A DNA stretch of 64,000 bases from Eudromia elegans (GCA_003342815.1 PTEX01000024.1:570402-634401), one strand, 5' to 3'. Positions 22,736 through 36,130 are shown, counted from the first letter of the stretch. The notes: generated from the sequence alone by a model not told the origin. A program made the numbers and translations.

Positions 22736-25700
22736 CGTGACTCTGCTTCCCTGCCCATTCAAAGGGACCGCGTAGGGTTTGATTTGAGAGCTTGCTGAAA
22801 AGGCCTTTTTCATCAGCACACACAAGGTCTGTGGCACGGACCTGCTGCAAGCTTGCAGCAAACACTGGCTAATCAGTTCCTGCAAATTCCAATTCTCCTT
22901 TTCCCTGCCTGCTTTAAAAGAACTATCATGGGGACACCATCCCCTCGCCAGAGCCCCTGCACTGTTCTTATTTGCTTATTCAGTTTTACTGAATTTTATA
23001 CTGTTCTTTCCTGATGTGGCCACTCTTCCTTCCCTCGCATCACGTGGGATTCATCCCTCCGTTTACCAGGGTCCCCCCACTCACATCACAACCTTAATCA
23101 CACAGGCTTTACATAGAGAAAATCCTAAATACACCCCAGTTCCTCATAGAGGCCCAGCGTTACCATAAAGTTTCTGTGAAACTATACTATAGCTCTGACA
23201 CCAACCAATCCAGCAAACACAGAGCTGCTATTTCACCACAGGGGTTTTCCATTCGCTAAGGCAGACAGTTCGTTACCCTGGAAAATCAGGATATCCACCG
23301 GCACCACCCCTTCCTCCCAGTCCTTTTGGCCACAGAGCTTGCCTGGAAGGCAGACGTGCTTTTTTTGCAGGCGTTACGTATTCCACTGGCTTCAGCATTC
23401 GTTTTTCTTGCTGTTGATACAACCTCCGCAAACACATCAGAGATCTCTGCAGAAACTAAGCCACAACAGCAACCAACCACCACCGCCACTTGCAGCTAGC
23501 GCCAAGAAACCAAAGGAAACCATGCGGGAGCTCTGGCTCCGGGATGGCACCACGGAGCGCCTGAAGAAGCTGAAAGGGCTTGATCCTGCAACACATATGT
23601 GGACGTCACAGCAAACGAGGCCCATCCCACGTGGGACTCAGCCCCAGGACTCAGGAGGCAGAGGAGGCCGATGGATTTGGGCTAATTTCGGTGTTTTTCT
23701 GCTCTGACGCTCGCTGCCCTCCGCGCCCAGGCCGCCTGCAGCAGCCATGGGGAGGACCTCGCTGCGCCCACAGGACAGACCTCGGAGCTCGGACACGGAC
23801 TGATAACAAAGGACTTCCCTTGTGGCACCAAGTGCCAAGCCGTGAGAAGGATGGTCTCCCGCGATATGAACCCTGGCTTTTCCATAGGGATTTGGTTTAA
23901 ACGTGCTCCTGGCTCTCCTGCTAGCCAAAGAAATCCTTTGGTGGAGAGAAAAAGTACGTGCTCGTGGTAGTGGCCTCACCTTCGAGCTCCGTTTTCCAGG
24001 CTCTTTGCTATCCTGCCTATGGAGCGCCGCCTCTCCCACCATCCTCGTCCCTCGCGCCTTTCTCCTCTTTACCTTGCACCCTAAGAACCTCTTTTGGTTT
24101 CACATAAATCCCATCACACTTGAGTTGAAATGAAACATTTAAACACTTGAAATGAGCTATAGCAACCTTACCCAGACTTTATGCAAAACCGCTAGATTTA
24201 TCACCCTAAGAACACGACATGTAGCTCCAGCGAGCTTCAGAGGGAAACTGCAGCTTCTTGATATTGGGCAATAAAGGAAAAGTAATAGCATTGTAACAGG
24301 AGAGTTGAACACCCAGTGCTTTGCAACAACCTATTAATCACCCAGTAAGTACTAGAGAATGAGAGGTGGATTTGATTTTTCAAAACCTGAATGTGGAATA
24401 ACTTTCAACAGGGTCTCTTTTCGGTTAAAATCACCAAAATTCAGACCTAGAGCTGAGAAAGGATATTGATCTCAAGATAAATGATTTCCACCTTGTTGCA
24501 TCTCAAGCAAGCCCCACCAGACCAAAGATTTAAATTTTCCTATGAAGCAAAACACAATTAGTTTACTACAGCCTTGTTCCCAGCTTTTAGAAAAGAAATT
24601 TTCTAATACTACTGTGGGAAAGATCAAGCACACATCCCATCCCTCACACAAGAAGTTAAAATCTCTATTAACTATTGTATATTTGTGTTTTATTCAATTT
24701 ACGAGGTAGGTAGCAGGCCCTGTTAGCACTCAGCTGCATCCTCCAAACAAAAGAAGAGAATCTCTGGGCTTTTTCCTTTAGAATTTACTCTTTAGTCCTC
24801 CAGTGTGGACGGGCAGTATCAGGCCAGTACCAGAGAAATCAGCTGGAGCCCAGAAAAGCAGCCTGAGGTTTCACATGGACGCAAACACATCTCCTGTGTC
24901 TGAACATCCCGTGCAGCTCTGGAAATCCCATGCAGGTGGGAAGCCAACACCAGATCACTGCCATGTTCCACCTTCCCTCTACGGTGGGATCATTACTAGT
25001 TTTATTTGTAATGCTCTGCCCTAAACCCAGTTTCGATTTGATTACAAACGCCACTCGCTAAACGAAAACCCTGCTTGCAGATTGTTGCTGAGGCTGAGGA
25101 TACTGTGGGCACGGGTCATTCTGTGGCAGGTAACTTCCTCGTCACGTGCTGTTATTGCAGGACACACCTCCACATCAGAGGTAGAGCAGCAGCAACGGCA
25201 CCATCCGATGTCGCTCCGGTTTCGCTTGCAGAAGCACCTGAACCTGGTGTGCAACAGCAGGCAGGAGGAAAGCTGGGGCAGGAAGCTGGAGGACTCCATG
25301 ACTGCTTCCAGAGGAGAAGGGAGTCAAATTCGGATCTGCCGAGCCCCAGTTGTGCGTGTTTCCTAGGACCAAGTCTATCCTCCTCCCATGGGGTATCTAT
25401 GAAGTCTGTGACTATCTCTTAAAAACCCATGTGTGCCAAAATCGCTCAATACACCCTAAGCATTTTGGATGCTGTCATAAGGAATAATTTCCCACACCCT
25501 ATTGATTAATCAAGCAAAGCTCCTGTCTGGGCACCTGTTGTATTTTGCATGGAAGAAGTCTGCACGGGTCTCTGCCCTCTGGGGACCTCCTTGCCGACCA
25601 GCACCGCTCAGCACTCGCAGCCCTTACACCCTGTTGCTCAGCCACACGTGGCCAGTGGAAGCAAGCACAGCAGCACCAGGTGCTCTGCCCGCTCCTTGGG

Positions 25701-25859
25701 TTTGTAAATATTTGTACTGCGTGCCATCAGCAGTGTGCTGACTCTACAGAAAGATAGTTAAGAAGCATTAATCAAACAGCCATCCTTGCACAGTAAGAGC
25801 TCAATTTCCTTGGACAGTGCCTGAAATCGGAAGGTTGAGGTTAAGGCACCCCCGTTGAA
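22736..25859. other. Noncoding, no feature recognised
   Basis: Alternating AT-leaning and mildly GC-rich DNA (for example 23460-23890), with many short open frames that match no known family. No repeat was recognised. Confidence 0.5.
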
Positions 25860-26500
25860 ACACCCACCTTCGCCCAGAGCGGGCTGGCAGACGTGGTTTT
25901 GCCGGGGCTAACTCGAGGTGGAGAGGTCAGGTCCCGTTCATGAACCAGCAGCGCCACCCGTCACGCACGCGGCCGTGGCACGGCCCGTCCCTCGCTGCCC
26001 GCCGGCTGCGGGGCACGCGGGGAGCGCAGCCACGGGGGCCTGGGCTCCATCGACCTCCCCAGCACCGGCCAGCTTGCTGCTAGCAAGGAGCATTGATGAC
26101 CTCCAGAAACCTCCGAAACCAAAGAGCAGCTCAAAAGCACCGCGGAGCCCCGCTCGCTTCTGCAGGGAGGAGTGCTGGCGAAGGCAGGATGCCCTCTGCG
26201 GCCTTCCGATCTGTATCTGCTCCTCGCCTGCTCCGGTGTGCTCCTCAGCGGGGCAGGGGCACGACGGAGCTTGCCAGAGCTGCAGCTGGAAGGGCTGCGA
26301 TTCCCTTCTTACCTCACATCACATCTGGAAGCCGTGTGATTCAGTTCTTACTTCACATCATTCCAGCAAGATCCAGGATTCACACATTTCCCCCCAAACC
26401 GCTCCGAACAGAGTCAGGCCCAAGCACTGACCCGCCGCCCCGAGAGGCTCACGGAGCCCCAGGGCACCAGGCGGCTGGCGCGCTCGCTAGAGAGGACACG
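25860..26500. other. CpG-rich patch
   Basis: GC-rich with CpG clusters, densest at about 25960-26035. A plus-strand frame is open at 25918-26430 (170 codons) and a second overlapping one at 26093-26533. Both lack any recognised domain, and part of the first is made by the tandem duplication at 26287-26364. Better read as composition than as a gene. Confidence 0.4.
26287..26364. repeat. 39-bp tandem duplication, two diverged units
   Basis: Unit 1 spans 26287-26325 and unit 2 spans 26326-26364. By eye they agree at 29 of 39 positions, sharing 'tggaag', 'gatt', 'ttcttac' and 'tcacatca'. The unit length is a multiple of three, which keeps the plus-strand frame open through both copies. Confidence 0.8.
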
Positions 26501-29500
26501 GGCAAAGCAGCACAGGCCCTTTCAGCTCGTTAACCATGAGAGACTGTCCAAAAATACGTTAACAGTCTATACACACATCCACCAGCAGCAAAATACACTG
26601 CAGGGATCAGGCTGCATATTTTTAAAGGTAGTATTAATCAGATCTGACAACGGACTATCAGTGCATCGTCTGAACACGCTGGGGAAGGTGTAAGGTCATG
26701 AGCCCTGTGGCTGGAATAAGGCAAGATTTGGAAAATTTGCATTCACGTTGGGATTCATCTGGTAGATACGAACATCCTAGGAGAGCAAAGGCGAGCAGGG
26801 CCATGAGGAGCAAGGGAAAAAAGATCTCAAATCCAAAAAAAACACAGGGGGAATACATGAGGGTTTTGACGGAGGGGGTAACTTCCGAAAGGAAACCCCA
26901 AACTGAGCAGCAGGATTTGGCCAATACCAGCTCCAGGCTCCGTGACACTTTAGAACATTAGCTTGGAAATTCGGCACATTTCCCACAAAATGAATAAATA
27001 TTCTGATAGGACATCACAGAACATGTTGATCACTGAGCTGCGTTGGTTTAATTTTATTTTTTGTATCTTCACTGATTGCACATGGCCCCATGGTGAGCTC
27101 AAATTCCTCTATCTAATAATATTTGTAGAGAATTAATGTGTGGGGGGAGACATCATTGCATATACAATTACTGGGATAGCTGGGGCAAGGAAAACTGAGG
27201 CTTTCCCTTGATGATAAAAGGGAAATGGTTAAGGAGAATGGTGAAAACACATTAAAGGGATGATTCCACTTAACCAATCCCCAAACAGATTTACTGCAGA
27301 CATGAATGGCAGCTTATACATCCCAAGCCATTGTTTCGTCCAGCTAGGCACTAATTGAATAAAACATCAATTCATTAGGCATGTGCCTCGTTCAGGTTTC
27401 ACAATCACTTTTTAATAAAAGTTAACTCTGCATTGCTGTGATGTGACTAGGAATTTGAACCCCAGTAAAATCCCTTCTTGGACAAAACAATCAGGTTTTT
27501 CATAGCAAAACAGTCTGAAATATGAATAAAACAGGAGTATCACGAAGGGTCTACAATTCAATTTAGACTCTTAAACAGCAAGAATGATTTTCAACAGACT
27601 GGAGCAAGTCCCACCAGCATCTCACATTTCCATTAGCACCTCTTCCAGCCCCAGGGAGCAACACCACCACCTGCTGAAACTCTGCAGCTTGCTAAAACAC
27701 AAGCAGGAATAGACTCCTAATGCTTGCATTGCTCCAGAATTGCCCATTTTATGCTGGAAATATTTTTTTTCTGTTGCCTGAGGTGTCATAGAAGAGCTAT
27801 GAAACAGATAGGTGTTAGTTATCTTATGGTGTCTATACCAAATCACAGCTGTCCCGGGGCCAGCTCCTCCAGGGACAACTGGGCTACCAGCGCACCGTGC
27901 CACACTGCACAGCATTCACCATACCGCACCGCGCGACTGGGAGCGGTGTCACCCGGGGGTGGCACACTGCACCCGCGTTGGAGCGGGTCAAGCGTTTTAT
28001 CCCCGAGCTGCACAGGGCAACCCGGGCAGCAGTGTTCGTTTTCGGCTGCACGTTTTGACCAAGGTGCTGCTGCTGCCCTTCAGCCAGTGCTCACCCTCCT
28101 TTGGCAGCTCTGCCGTGTCCAAACATGATGACGGGTCCTCCGGTCCCACAGATGCTCCTGTGGCTGCCAAACGGGACTCGCTCTGTCACGGACCAAAGAC
28201 ATTGAGGCTCTTTTGAGGAGCCCAACGTGCGGAATTTGTTTTGAAATGCAGTCGTCCCAGAGGAAAACCTCCAAACTGCAGGCAGGGCAGCGACTGTCTT
28301 CTGTGATGATGTGTTTTATCTTTTTTACCATCTCCATCTACTTCTGCAGAGTGTATAGTTTATAAATTGTACAGTTGCCGCTACAGAATATTTCTTTTCT
28401 TCCCTCATTAGCATTGTTTCAAGTATATGTTATGTGCAATGCCTCTTTTTCAAGACAAAGTGGCCCGAAGTCAACAGCTAGGAGAAACAAATTACTGAAG
28501 GAAACACATAACAGATGTCCAAGAGAAGCAAGCTGGAATTTCTACATATTCTTCATCTGGCAATAACATGGTTTTTACAAAACACCATCAGGCAGTAAAG
28601 CCCATTCACCTTTCTTAGAGCCTGCTACAGATTATTGCAGCTATAATGTAGGAATATGTGAAATGGAAGATATTAGCTGCTGCCTATGGATATTTTAATT
28701 AGGACCTTGAAAACTGAGTAGAGAAATTTTAAGAGTATGTACTGACATTTTAGGCATATGTATACCGAAAATCTAAACAATCCTGTGAAATGCCTGCCCA
28801 GAATTAGAACTACCATCTTTATGATGACCAGTGATTTTCTTTCTAGCTTGAGTTTAAACACTGCGAAGTTTTGCATTTTTATGCAATGTAAGATTGCTAC
28901 ATTGGGTGTAAGTGAGTCTCAGTTTACAGAAGATGAATGATAGATATCTAAGAAATGATCTCTTTACAGTTATCATATCATCCTAGCCACACATTTTCAC
29001 TGTATTCCTAAATGGACCAGAGAGATGTCTTCAAAATTGTGCATTAGAGAGAGTGAGAGGGAGGCTGAGAGTGCCTGCGAGCACGCACACCAAAAGCCAT
29101 CATTATAAACTCATTATAAACATACAAACATAACATTGGCACACAGCAGTCCCCAGGGCATCTCCACGACTGAGGCACGTGCTACCCAGCACAGCTTTAT
29201 ATAAGGCCACAGCAAGAGAGATCCCGAAGCAGGAGGGCATAGAGTGCCCCTCATCTGATAAACTGTAACTTAAACATATTCTGCTTTCCATCCAGTCTAC
29301 ACAGAAATCCCCACTCTCTGCGAATCCTTGGATCCCTGCACTATGCGGCTGGATTCGGATACTACAAACGGCTTCCAAATGTCAACTGCAACATGCCTTG
29401 TTTGCTTGATATTCAACCTCAGCCGCTGATCTGTTTTTCTGCAGGGCAAAGAAGCACAAACGCGAAGCAGATCTTTTATGTCACCGTCCCAACGGCCCAC

Positions 29501-30329
29501 TTAAAAGCTGCAATTCATAATAAGGCCTGAGAAAAAAGACAGCAGTCGTGGTACAGTTTTCCAGAGCAGGGAACATACAATGTTCTTGCTGCTAAATACG
29601 CCACTTGAAATTGTACCATTTATTCCCTGCATTCTCAAAAATCTTCTTTTTCTCCTTTTTTTTCTCCTTAAAAGAGGCAGTATAGCCAACACTTCCATTT
29701 TCACAGCCATGGAACACAAAGTTACAAGATCTTTTTCTCTATAGGCCTTATATTCAAGATTTATAACACTGAATTGCCACAGTTGCTCTTGAGGACTTAT
29801 GTTTTCAGAGGATTTTTAGTAGTAAAATCACCACTGACTGCTTTGAATATGGAATTCTGCAGATGTACTTCCCTACCAGTAAAGCAGTAAACTCTCTTCA
29901 AGTATAGGTTGATGAGACTCTAGTGAGGTCACCACAATTAGAGCCATTTACTCCACAGTCTTTCTGGCACAGAACTTTGACAGATTTTAATAATATCACT
30001 TTTTCTCATCTTATTCTCCAGCCTCAAACAAAAGGGCAAAGGACTGGCAATTCTCAGGATAAAATGAAGCAGAACTATCCACTGTAGGAGAAGTGAAATG
30101 ATGTTACTCACACTACATGGCTGGCAATTAAGTGTTATTGCTGGTGCCATGGCAATAGAAGCAGAGGCTCAGAGGCAGACAAGGGAACGGGCTCCACGTC
30201 CTAGACACAGAGCAGTGTTAGAGATTATTTACTCTTTTAAAATTACTCAGTACTTGCCTGAGTAGTTACCTGCGTTCACAAACACAAACCCAGTCATGCT
30301 TCAAGGAACTGCCCTTAATCTGTTCTTAC
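26501..30329. other. Noncoding, no feature recognised
   Basis: Mostly AT-leaning with T- or A-runs near 27764 and 29655, a GC-richer block at about 27840-28100, and a GA-rich stretch near 29045-29073. No repeat family, RNA gene or supported exon was recognised. Confidence 0.5.
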
Positions 30330-30466
30330 CTTTGATGGTTGCTCCTTCCACGACATGAAATAAGGTTTAAATGTCTATTAAAAAGTTGTCTTTTTTTTAC
30401 AATCTCATGATTTATCCTCATAAAATTCTGTTGACTATTATCTAGGGATCCTGCTTCTCCATTATC
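30330..30466 (-). other. Exon-like segment on minus strand (hypothesis)
   Basis: On the minus strand, 'ttttttgtggtatcag' provides an acceptor-like site (AG complementary to 30467-30468). A strong donor follows the 137-base segment: ATCAAAG then GTAAGA (GT complementary to 30328-30329). The frame is open throughout, starting in phase 0 and ending with two spare bases. The peptide begins 'DNGEAGSLDNSQQNFMRINH' and is not recognised. Open reading through an AT-rich 137-base stretch is mildly unusual. No companion exons were found. Confidence 0.15.
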
Positions 30467-30469
30467 CTG

Positions 30470-33165
30470 ATACCACAAAAAACATGCCAACGGGACTATA
30501 GAGATGAGCAGCCTTCGCCCGCACCGTGGAGCTGCCCTAGGGCAGCAGGTCCGAGTGCTCTCAGTTTGAGGACACGACCAGGGAATGAACAACGAAGAAA
30601 AGAAAGTCCCATGAATGACAAATGACTTAGCTTAGAGAGAAGCCAAGATCAAACACCGCAGTGCTACTGCACGGTGTTTAGCACATATAAAAATAAATAT
30701 ATGCAAGCTTAGCACATCCCTTATCCGCTGTAATCACCTGGCACACATAAGATTCCTAGTGAAGCAGCATGTGAGCACAGTAACTACAATGGGGTTTAAA
30801 TGAATCTTCCTTTAACAGGCACCCTTATATGATATCACCATCTGACTAGTTACGGGCAGCATTTGTTGCACTTTAAGTGGGCAAATAGAAGTCAAACGCT
30901 GAAGCATGAAATGGAAGTCACGGAGCGTGGCTGTCCTGCTGGGCAGTGCTTCACATGCCCACTGGGAACAGATCACCGGAGAAAATGGCACCAGCTTCAG
31001 TAGCTACTGAAGCAGAGACACTCTAAGGCTAAAACCTCTGTGCCCGTTGCAAAACCTGTTCTGTCTGACCAACACAGCTACACTGTAACACCAGAGTACG
31101 GGTTATCGGATAAAATTCATTGCTTAGCTAATCCTTTATTAATATTCCACTAAAATGAACAGGCCCATTTGTTGGGAGATGCTGAGCATCAAGTCATTAA
31201 AATAAAGTGAGGAAACACAAACAAACACAAGAATATTCCTCTTCCTATCAAATATCAATGTAATCAGTCACTCTGGTTCGAGAAGTTTGACAATGGAGTC
31301 TTACAAATACTGATCTTCTAACTGTCCCATGCAACCAACAAGTCTCTTGGAAACAGTAGAGAAAGTCCATTTGTAATATATTCCAGTGTATATAACTGCA
31401 TGTGCACAGGACTCTTCTAACAGAACCCGGACCTTCATCTTTGGTTTTAGTTGACCACCCCTGGTGAAGTCAGAGCAGGTAAAAGAATGGGAAATATTTC
31501 ATCCTAAACAGACACGTGCTTGTCTTGGCTTTGAGAAATCAGGATAACTAGTGCACACACACATAGGTGTGTTTACTAAAGCTTAGCTGGTCTAACTGCG
31601 CATCGAATACAACTCGCAAAACTGAAAAATTAACATGCCTGTCTTGGAAATTCAAATTTCTCTTCTGTTTAAGTGTGACAATTTGAATGTAAAAATGCAC
31701 AAATTTAAAGCACCACCTGCAAAGCATCACTTAAAAGCATGTTTGTTTCTTAAGTCCTTAGTAAGTAATTGAGGTATTTATAAAAAAATAAAGTGAGCGT
31801 TGTACATAAGCAAACACAAGACATGTTCTGGAAGCTTTGTTCAAGGACAATACGTCTGTTATGGCTTAGGACAGAACAACAAACACAAGAAACTTCTAGT
31901 TAGCCTAAAAACGTTGTTCATCGTAAAAATTCACTTACAGAGCTTTTCTGGTTCTCCAGGCAGCATGGCAACTTACTACTAGAATTATCCTCACGTCTTT
32001 CTCTCTGTTTTTCTGACAATTTCTGAACTTAAAGTATTTATTAATTCCCTTCCCGCCAACGTACCTGTCACACACTGGCCTCTGTGGCCACTACTAAATA
32101 AAACAAGGGGAAAAAAATGAAGTAGAAAGATGAGTTAGTGGGGAAAGACCACAGAATGAGCGGACTGCTTTATGGCCGTTCTGATAGAGATCCTTCATCC
32201 AGCAGTATTTTCTCAGTTGTCCGTGGCTTGCTCCAGAGCTGATATATATTTGGTGTGGGTAGAAATATGGGAAATTTAAGAACCTACTGCTCTTCCAACA
32301 TATTTTATAGCAATATGTTATAGAGCCTTTAGGCTTACTATTTATATAACCATGCAAAGGAGAGTCCTCTTCCTGGAAAATCATTGCCAAAATCAACAGA
32401 GTGGGTCAGAATAGCCACTAATACAAAATGGCAGACCCATATGTACAATTTCTCTGATGGGAAGGTGACTCAACATTCATGAGTCAAGCAGAGGTCGATT
32501 AGAACAGCGTACTTGAACCACAACACGGCCTTCCAAAGCTCCAATGATACAGACACACTAATACCCTTTGGCAAACTTCCCAAGCTGCTAAAATATAGTG
32601 GATTTATGTATATTGATTGCTTCATACATCTGTTTTTTGATTCTGAAAGGTTTTGGGTATCTGAAATCTGGATGGATACAGAAATGGAACTTATGGTCAT
32701 ACAAAAAAGTTCTTTTTTTCAAGCATACATTCACTACCCATCTTCAGACTAAGGGTGCTACCCACCTCAAAAGGAAGTTTTAATCCTGGGGAACTGGCAT
32801 TCATGCAGCTATAAAAAGACTTTCATCCAGATTGCTCTTCTACGGCTGTTAGGATCAGTCCACACATTGAAACGGATTTTCACCAGACTGATGATGAATA
32901 CTACCAAGCTTAGGGGAATCACTTCCGAAAGAAACATGGATTGCTTCTGACCTTAGCTTGAAAAGGAAATTTCTTTGTCGTGGGCCCACACTGACATTTG
33001 ATTCCGTCAGAAATACTAAACAAATCCGACTCTTCCAGGATTTGTTTTCGAGTTCCTGAGGACTTGGTTAGATTCCAAGCAATTGGTTCTAGTCTTTATA
33101 TTTTCTGCTCTTCTAGCATTCAGAATCTTGGATTTTCTTTTATTGATTCTTTACGGTTGAGTGGC
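30470..33165. other. Noncoding, no feature recognised
   Basis: AT-rich unique-looking DNA with no repeat family, RNA gene or coding evidence. Confidence 0.55.
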
Positions 33166-33246
33166 TCATTATTTATTTATTTTTCTTCCTGAATGGATGC
33201 TTTCTTCATGCTTTTTTTTTTTTTTTTTTCTTTTTTCTTTTTTTTT
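33166..33246. repeat. T-rich low-complexity tract
   Basis: ATTT repeats at about 33170-33183 are followed, after a gap, by long T runs at 33212-33246 broken by single C. On the minus strand this is an interrupted poly(A). The minus-strand sequence leading into it shows no gene-like content that would make it a retrocopy. Confidence 0.85.
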
Positions 33247-33535
33247 AAGAAATATAGTATTGGATAACAAAGCACATTCATGCTTGGCAGTCTTCGTTTG
33301 GCAGATGCCTTAAAAAATGGTTTGTTCTAGAACGACATCTAATTAATGTAAACGTTTGGCAAGGTTATCTTTTGACTTGAGAATTGTAAGGCACTGATAA
33401 TATTCATTACAAAACAAGTAGCTGAAATGAAAAAAAAAAGTTTGATTAGTCCAAGTAGCGGGAATTCTTTACAAAACATGGTATGGCTCCATGTAAAATG
33501 AATTCTGAAGCAGGAATTAGCATCAGCTAAGGGAC

Positions 33536-33612
33536 CAAAGGGCTCATCAACTAATCCAGGCTCCAAGATCAACCGAACTCTCTCCCATCCCCACTGACTT
33601 TCATTAGGCTCC
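33536..33612 (-). mobile_element. Possible ancient amniote repeat fragment
   Basis: On the minus strand, 'cctaatgaaagtcagtgggg' resembles the 'cctaatgaagtcagtggga' string found in old reptile and bird repeats. This is one short motif only; family and borders are unknown. Confidence 0.22.
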
Positions 33613-34059
33613 TCTGTCTCGTCTCATGAGTTGGTAAATCTTTTAAATCCCACACTCCTGTTTGCCATGTTTTATTTTAATTTCAGACCTGGCTAGCACA
33701 GCTGAGAATCTGGTACCTACTCCATCTCCTCATTTGCCTGCATATCTAAAAAGACTTCTAAAAATATTTCTTTGTAGCTAAGAATTGAGTTTTAATACAT
33801 TCCTAAATCCAGTAAAGGTTTGTAGTTACACCAGTTACTATGAAAAGACCATGTCCTGAAAGAGTTTAATTATCCCACAATGATTCCAGTGATTTAAAAG
33901 GTTCCCACCCCACAGCAGTCACGTAAATCATTCTGCAGTGCCTTATCGCACTTGAGTACTCCCCCTTTTCTCGTCAGACATGTAAAGTATTTTCCATCCA
34001 TCACTCTTCCGCTTCATGGAGCTCTGCAATTTGCTCTAAACAGCCTGGCTGAATTTTAA
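33613..34059. other. Noncoding, no feature recognised
   Basis: AT-leaning sequence with no supported feature. Confidence 0.55.
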
Positions 34060-34900
34060 ATGGGAGTCAACACAAATCTATTGTGGGTTTATATCAGGGA
34101 GGAAAACAGAGGAACCTCCCAAAGTAGCGGCGTCCTGTGGCCACGCTGCACGTCAGCCTGTGTGCACATTCTCCCTTCTCGCTCCTCTCCCACCAGGCAG
34201 CCTGGGCTTTGCCCAGTACCCCACGTGTGCTGCTCCTGGCACGCTGCAGCGCCGCAGACCGCATGCGAACGTCACCACGGGGCCATGGCCATGACGTATC
34301 TCTGTCCTCGGCCCCCCGGTTCTCTCTCCCGTCCTCTGGGCAGGAACGGGGGCATCTCCTGCGATGCTCTCTGCTCCAGCAAAGCCCTCGCCTGTTTTCC
34401 ACCCGGCGCCCTGGCAGGAGGACATTTCCCACCTGGCTCTTCAGCAAGGGTCAAGGAGCGATGCCAAGACATATTGTTCTGCTCAAACATGTCCCTGATT
34501 CCTTCATCTTCGGATGGGATTTGGTTAGGTGCCCTGGCCAGCAGAGCAGCCTCCCTGCTGCTGCCCACTCTGCCTGTGAAATGGGGAAACAAGCAGGACA
34601 GACACAAGTCCTCCACGGCGAGCTCTCAAACCAACCAAGGGGAAGAAAGACGCCGCCACCTGCACCTTCTGCGGAGGGAAGGCAGCCAAGGGAGAGCCCT
34701 GCCAGGCTGGCGAGGAGAACACCCCTGCTCCGTGACGGATTAGGGAAGGGCCCGTTTTCCAGGGAGGACTCCCCGGACGAGACCAAAGCTGCCTTCCCGT
34801 CAAGGCGGAGCAGGAACCGGGGGCAGCGCTCGGAGGGACAACAGAAACGCAGGATCTCCGCCAGCATCCATCATTTCCCCAAGCGTCCCATGGAGCCAGG
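34060..34900. other. GC-rich patch with multiple overlapping open frames
   Basis: A GC-rich block open in several frames at once: 34060-34743 and 34137-35096 on the plus strand, and 34451-34867 and others on the minus strand. The longest frame (319 codons) continues into the TTTTA array and there encodes only a repeated FILFY peptide. No domain, signal peptide or family is recognised. Simultaneous openness of both strands points to stop-poor composition, not a gene. Confidence 0.45.
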
Positions 34901-34938
34901 CCTGCACATCCGCACGCTTGGCTATCACTCCAAATGGC

Positions 34939-35037
34939 TTTTATTTTATTTTATTTTATTTTATTTTATTTTATTTTATTTTATTTTATTTTATTTTATT
35001 TTATTTTATTTTATTTTATTTTATTTTATTTTATTTT
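34939..35037 (+). repeat. (TTTTA)n pentanucleotide microsatellite, about 20 units
   Basis: An apparently uninterrupted TTTTA array of about 99 bases. It is the longest perfect microsatellite in the window. An array this pure and long is probably length-variable between individuals. Its period of five gives a repeating five-residue peptide in translation, which explains the open frame across it. Confidence 0.97.
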
Positions 35038-35039
35038 TT

Positions 35040-35960
35040 GATGGAATGAGAAACTGCTCGGCAAAAAGAAAGGGCATGTTCCCAAATCCCCTTTAGGGAG
35101 GCAAAAACCAGCCTGCAATCCCACCAGCCCTGCTCCATCAGAGCTGAAACCAAATCCATGCAAGCAGCTATTTGGTGTCAGTGTAAAGCAGTGTCAGAAA
35201 AACACAGATTAGTGAAAGAAAAGGTCTTGGAATAATTCATAAGAGCTGAGATACCGCTTAGCACTGTAGCAATTAAATGCCTAGAGTTGTGTGATAAGGA
35301 GCTCCACAGGTAAAACATCGTTAGATAAAGAGCACCAGAACTGTGTCTAACCCACTATACCGAAAAGAAAAACCTATCTCCTACAGACTTATGTGAACAG
35401 AATTATACAGTTTAAATAAATTACTGCCTAAAAAAATGCATTTTCTATAATGGTGTCAAATTTTAAAATGCTGAAGCAAGACTTGCTCTCTCTTGCCTAT
35501 ACAGTTGGCTACGGCACAGTGGCACAGACCCAACACCACATTTACGTGTGTGGCTTGTCCCAGCTTCAGCAGAGCTGTTGAGCAAGGCCAACGGCAAGGC
35601 CAGGGCACCCAGGGCGCCGCACGAGGCTCGCAAGCACCCGGGGCCTCAGCCCTCGGTACTGCTCGGCTCAGGCAGCAAGGCCAAGGAAATGCACGCTTTG
35701 CTTTCCAAGTTGTCACCGAAATTCCAAAGCAGGAAAAATGAAGGGCTTCAGACCCAACTGGTACTGTCAGAAAGAGAAAACCCGCTGAAATGGCAGCCGA
35801 GGTGTAGAATGTCGGTCTAGTTCTGAAGTTGGAAAATGTCCTCTGGAAACTCTCTGAAGGAGGGGACTGTCTGAGACCGGAATTCCCTGTGTTTTCTCAG
35901 GAGTCTTTAGGAGCCAAATGGAATTAGCCTGACATCATCTTCTACGCTACAAACCAGAAG
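35040..35960. other. Noncoding, no feature recognised
   Basis: AT-leaning, with a mildly GC-rich piece at about 35540-35680. No repeat family or coding support. Confidence 0.55.
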
Positions 35961-35974
35961 GTTCAGCCTACCCT

Positions 35975-36130
35975 GGGTGAGTATCTGGGAGACACTGAGA
36001 GCCCACCGTGCAGAAGGAGGCGCGTTTCCAGGTGAGCTCAGCGAGAGCCCAGAGCCAAAGCGCGACGCGGGCGATGCCCCCGGCTCGGCGCGGCGCCGCC
36101 TCCGTGCCCAAGGAGGAAGGGGGGGGAAAC
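35975..36130. other. Small CpG-rich patch with donor-like sites
   Basis: A CpG cluster at about 36055-36110. Two strong plus-strand donor-like sites lie at its left edge: CTGG then GTGAGT near 35976, and CCAG then GTGAGC near 36031. No acceptor partner or recognised peptide was found. Confidence 0.3.

Noticed and set aside
34137-35096. 319-codon plus-strand open frame, the longest in the window
   Set aside because: Its first part lies in a stop-poor GC-rich patch open on both strands, and its last third is only the translated TTTTA array. No family was recognised.
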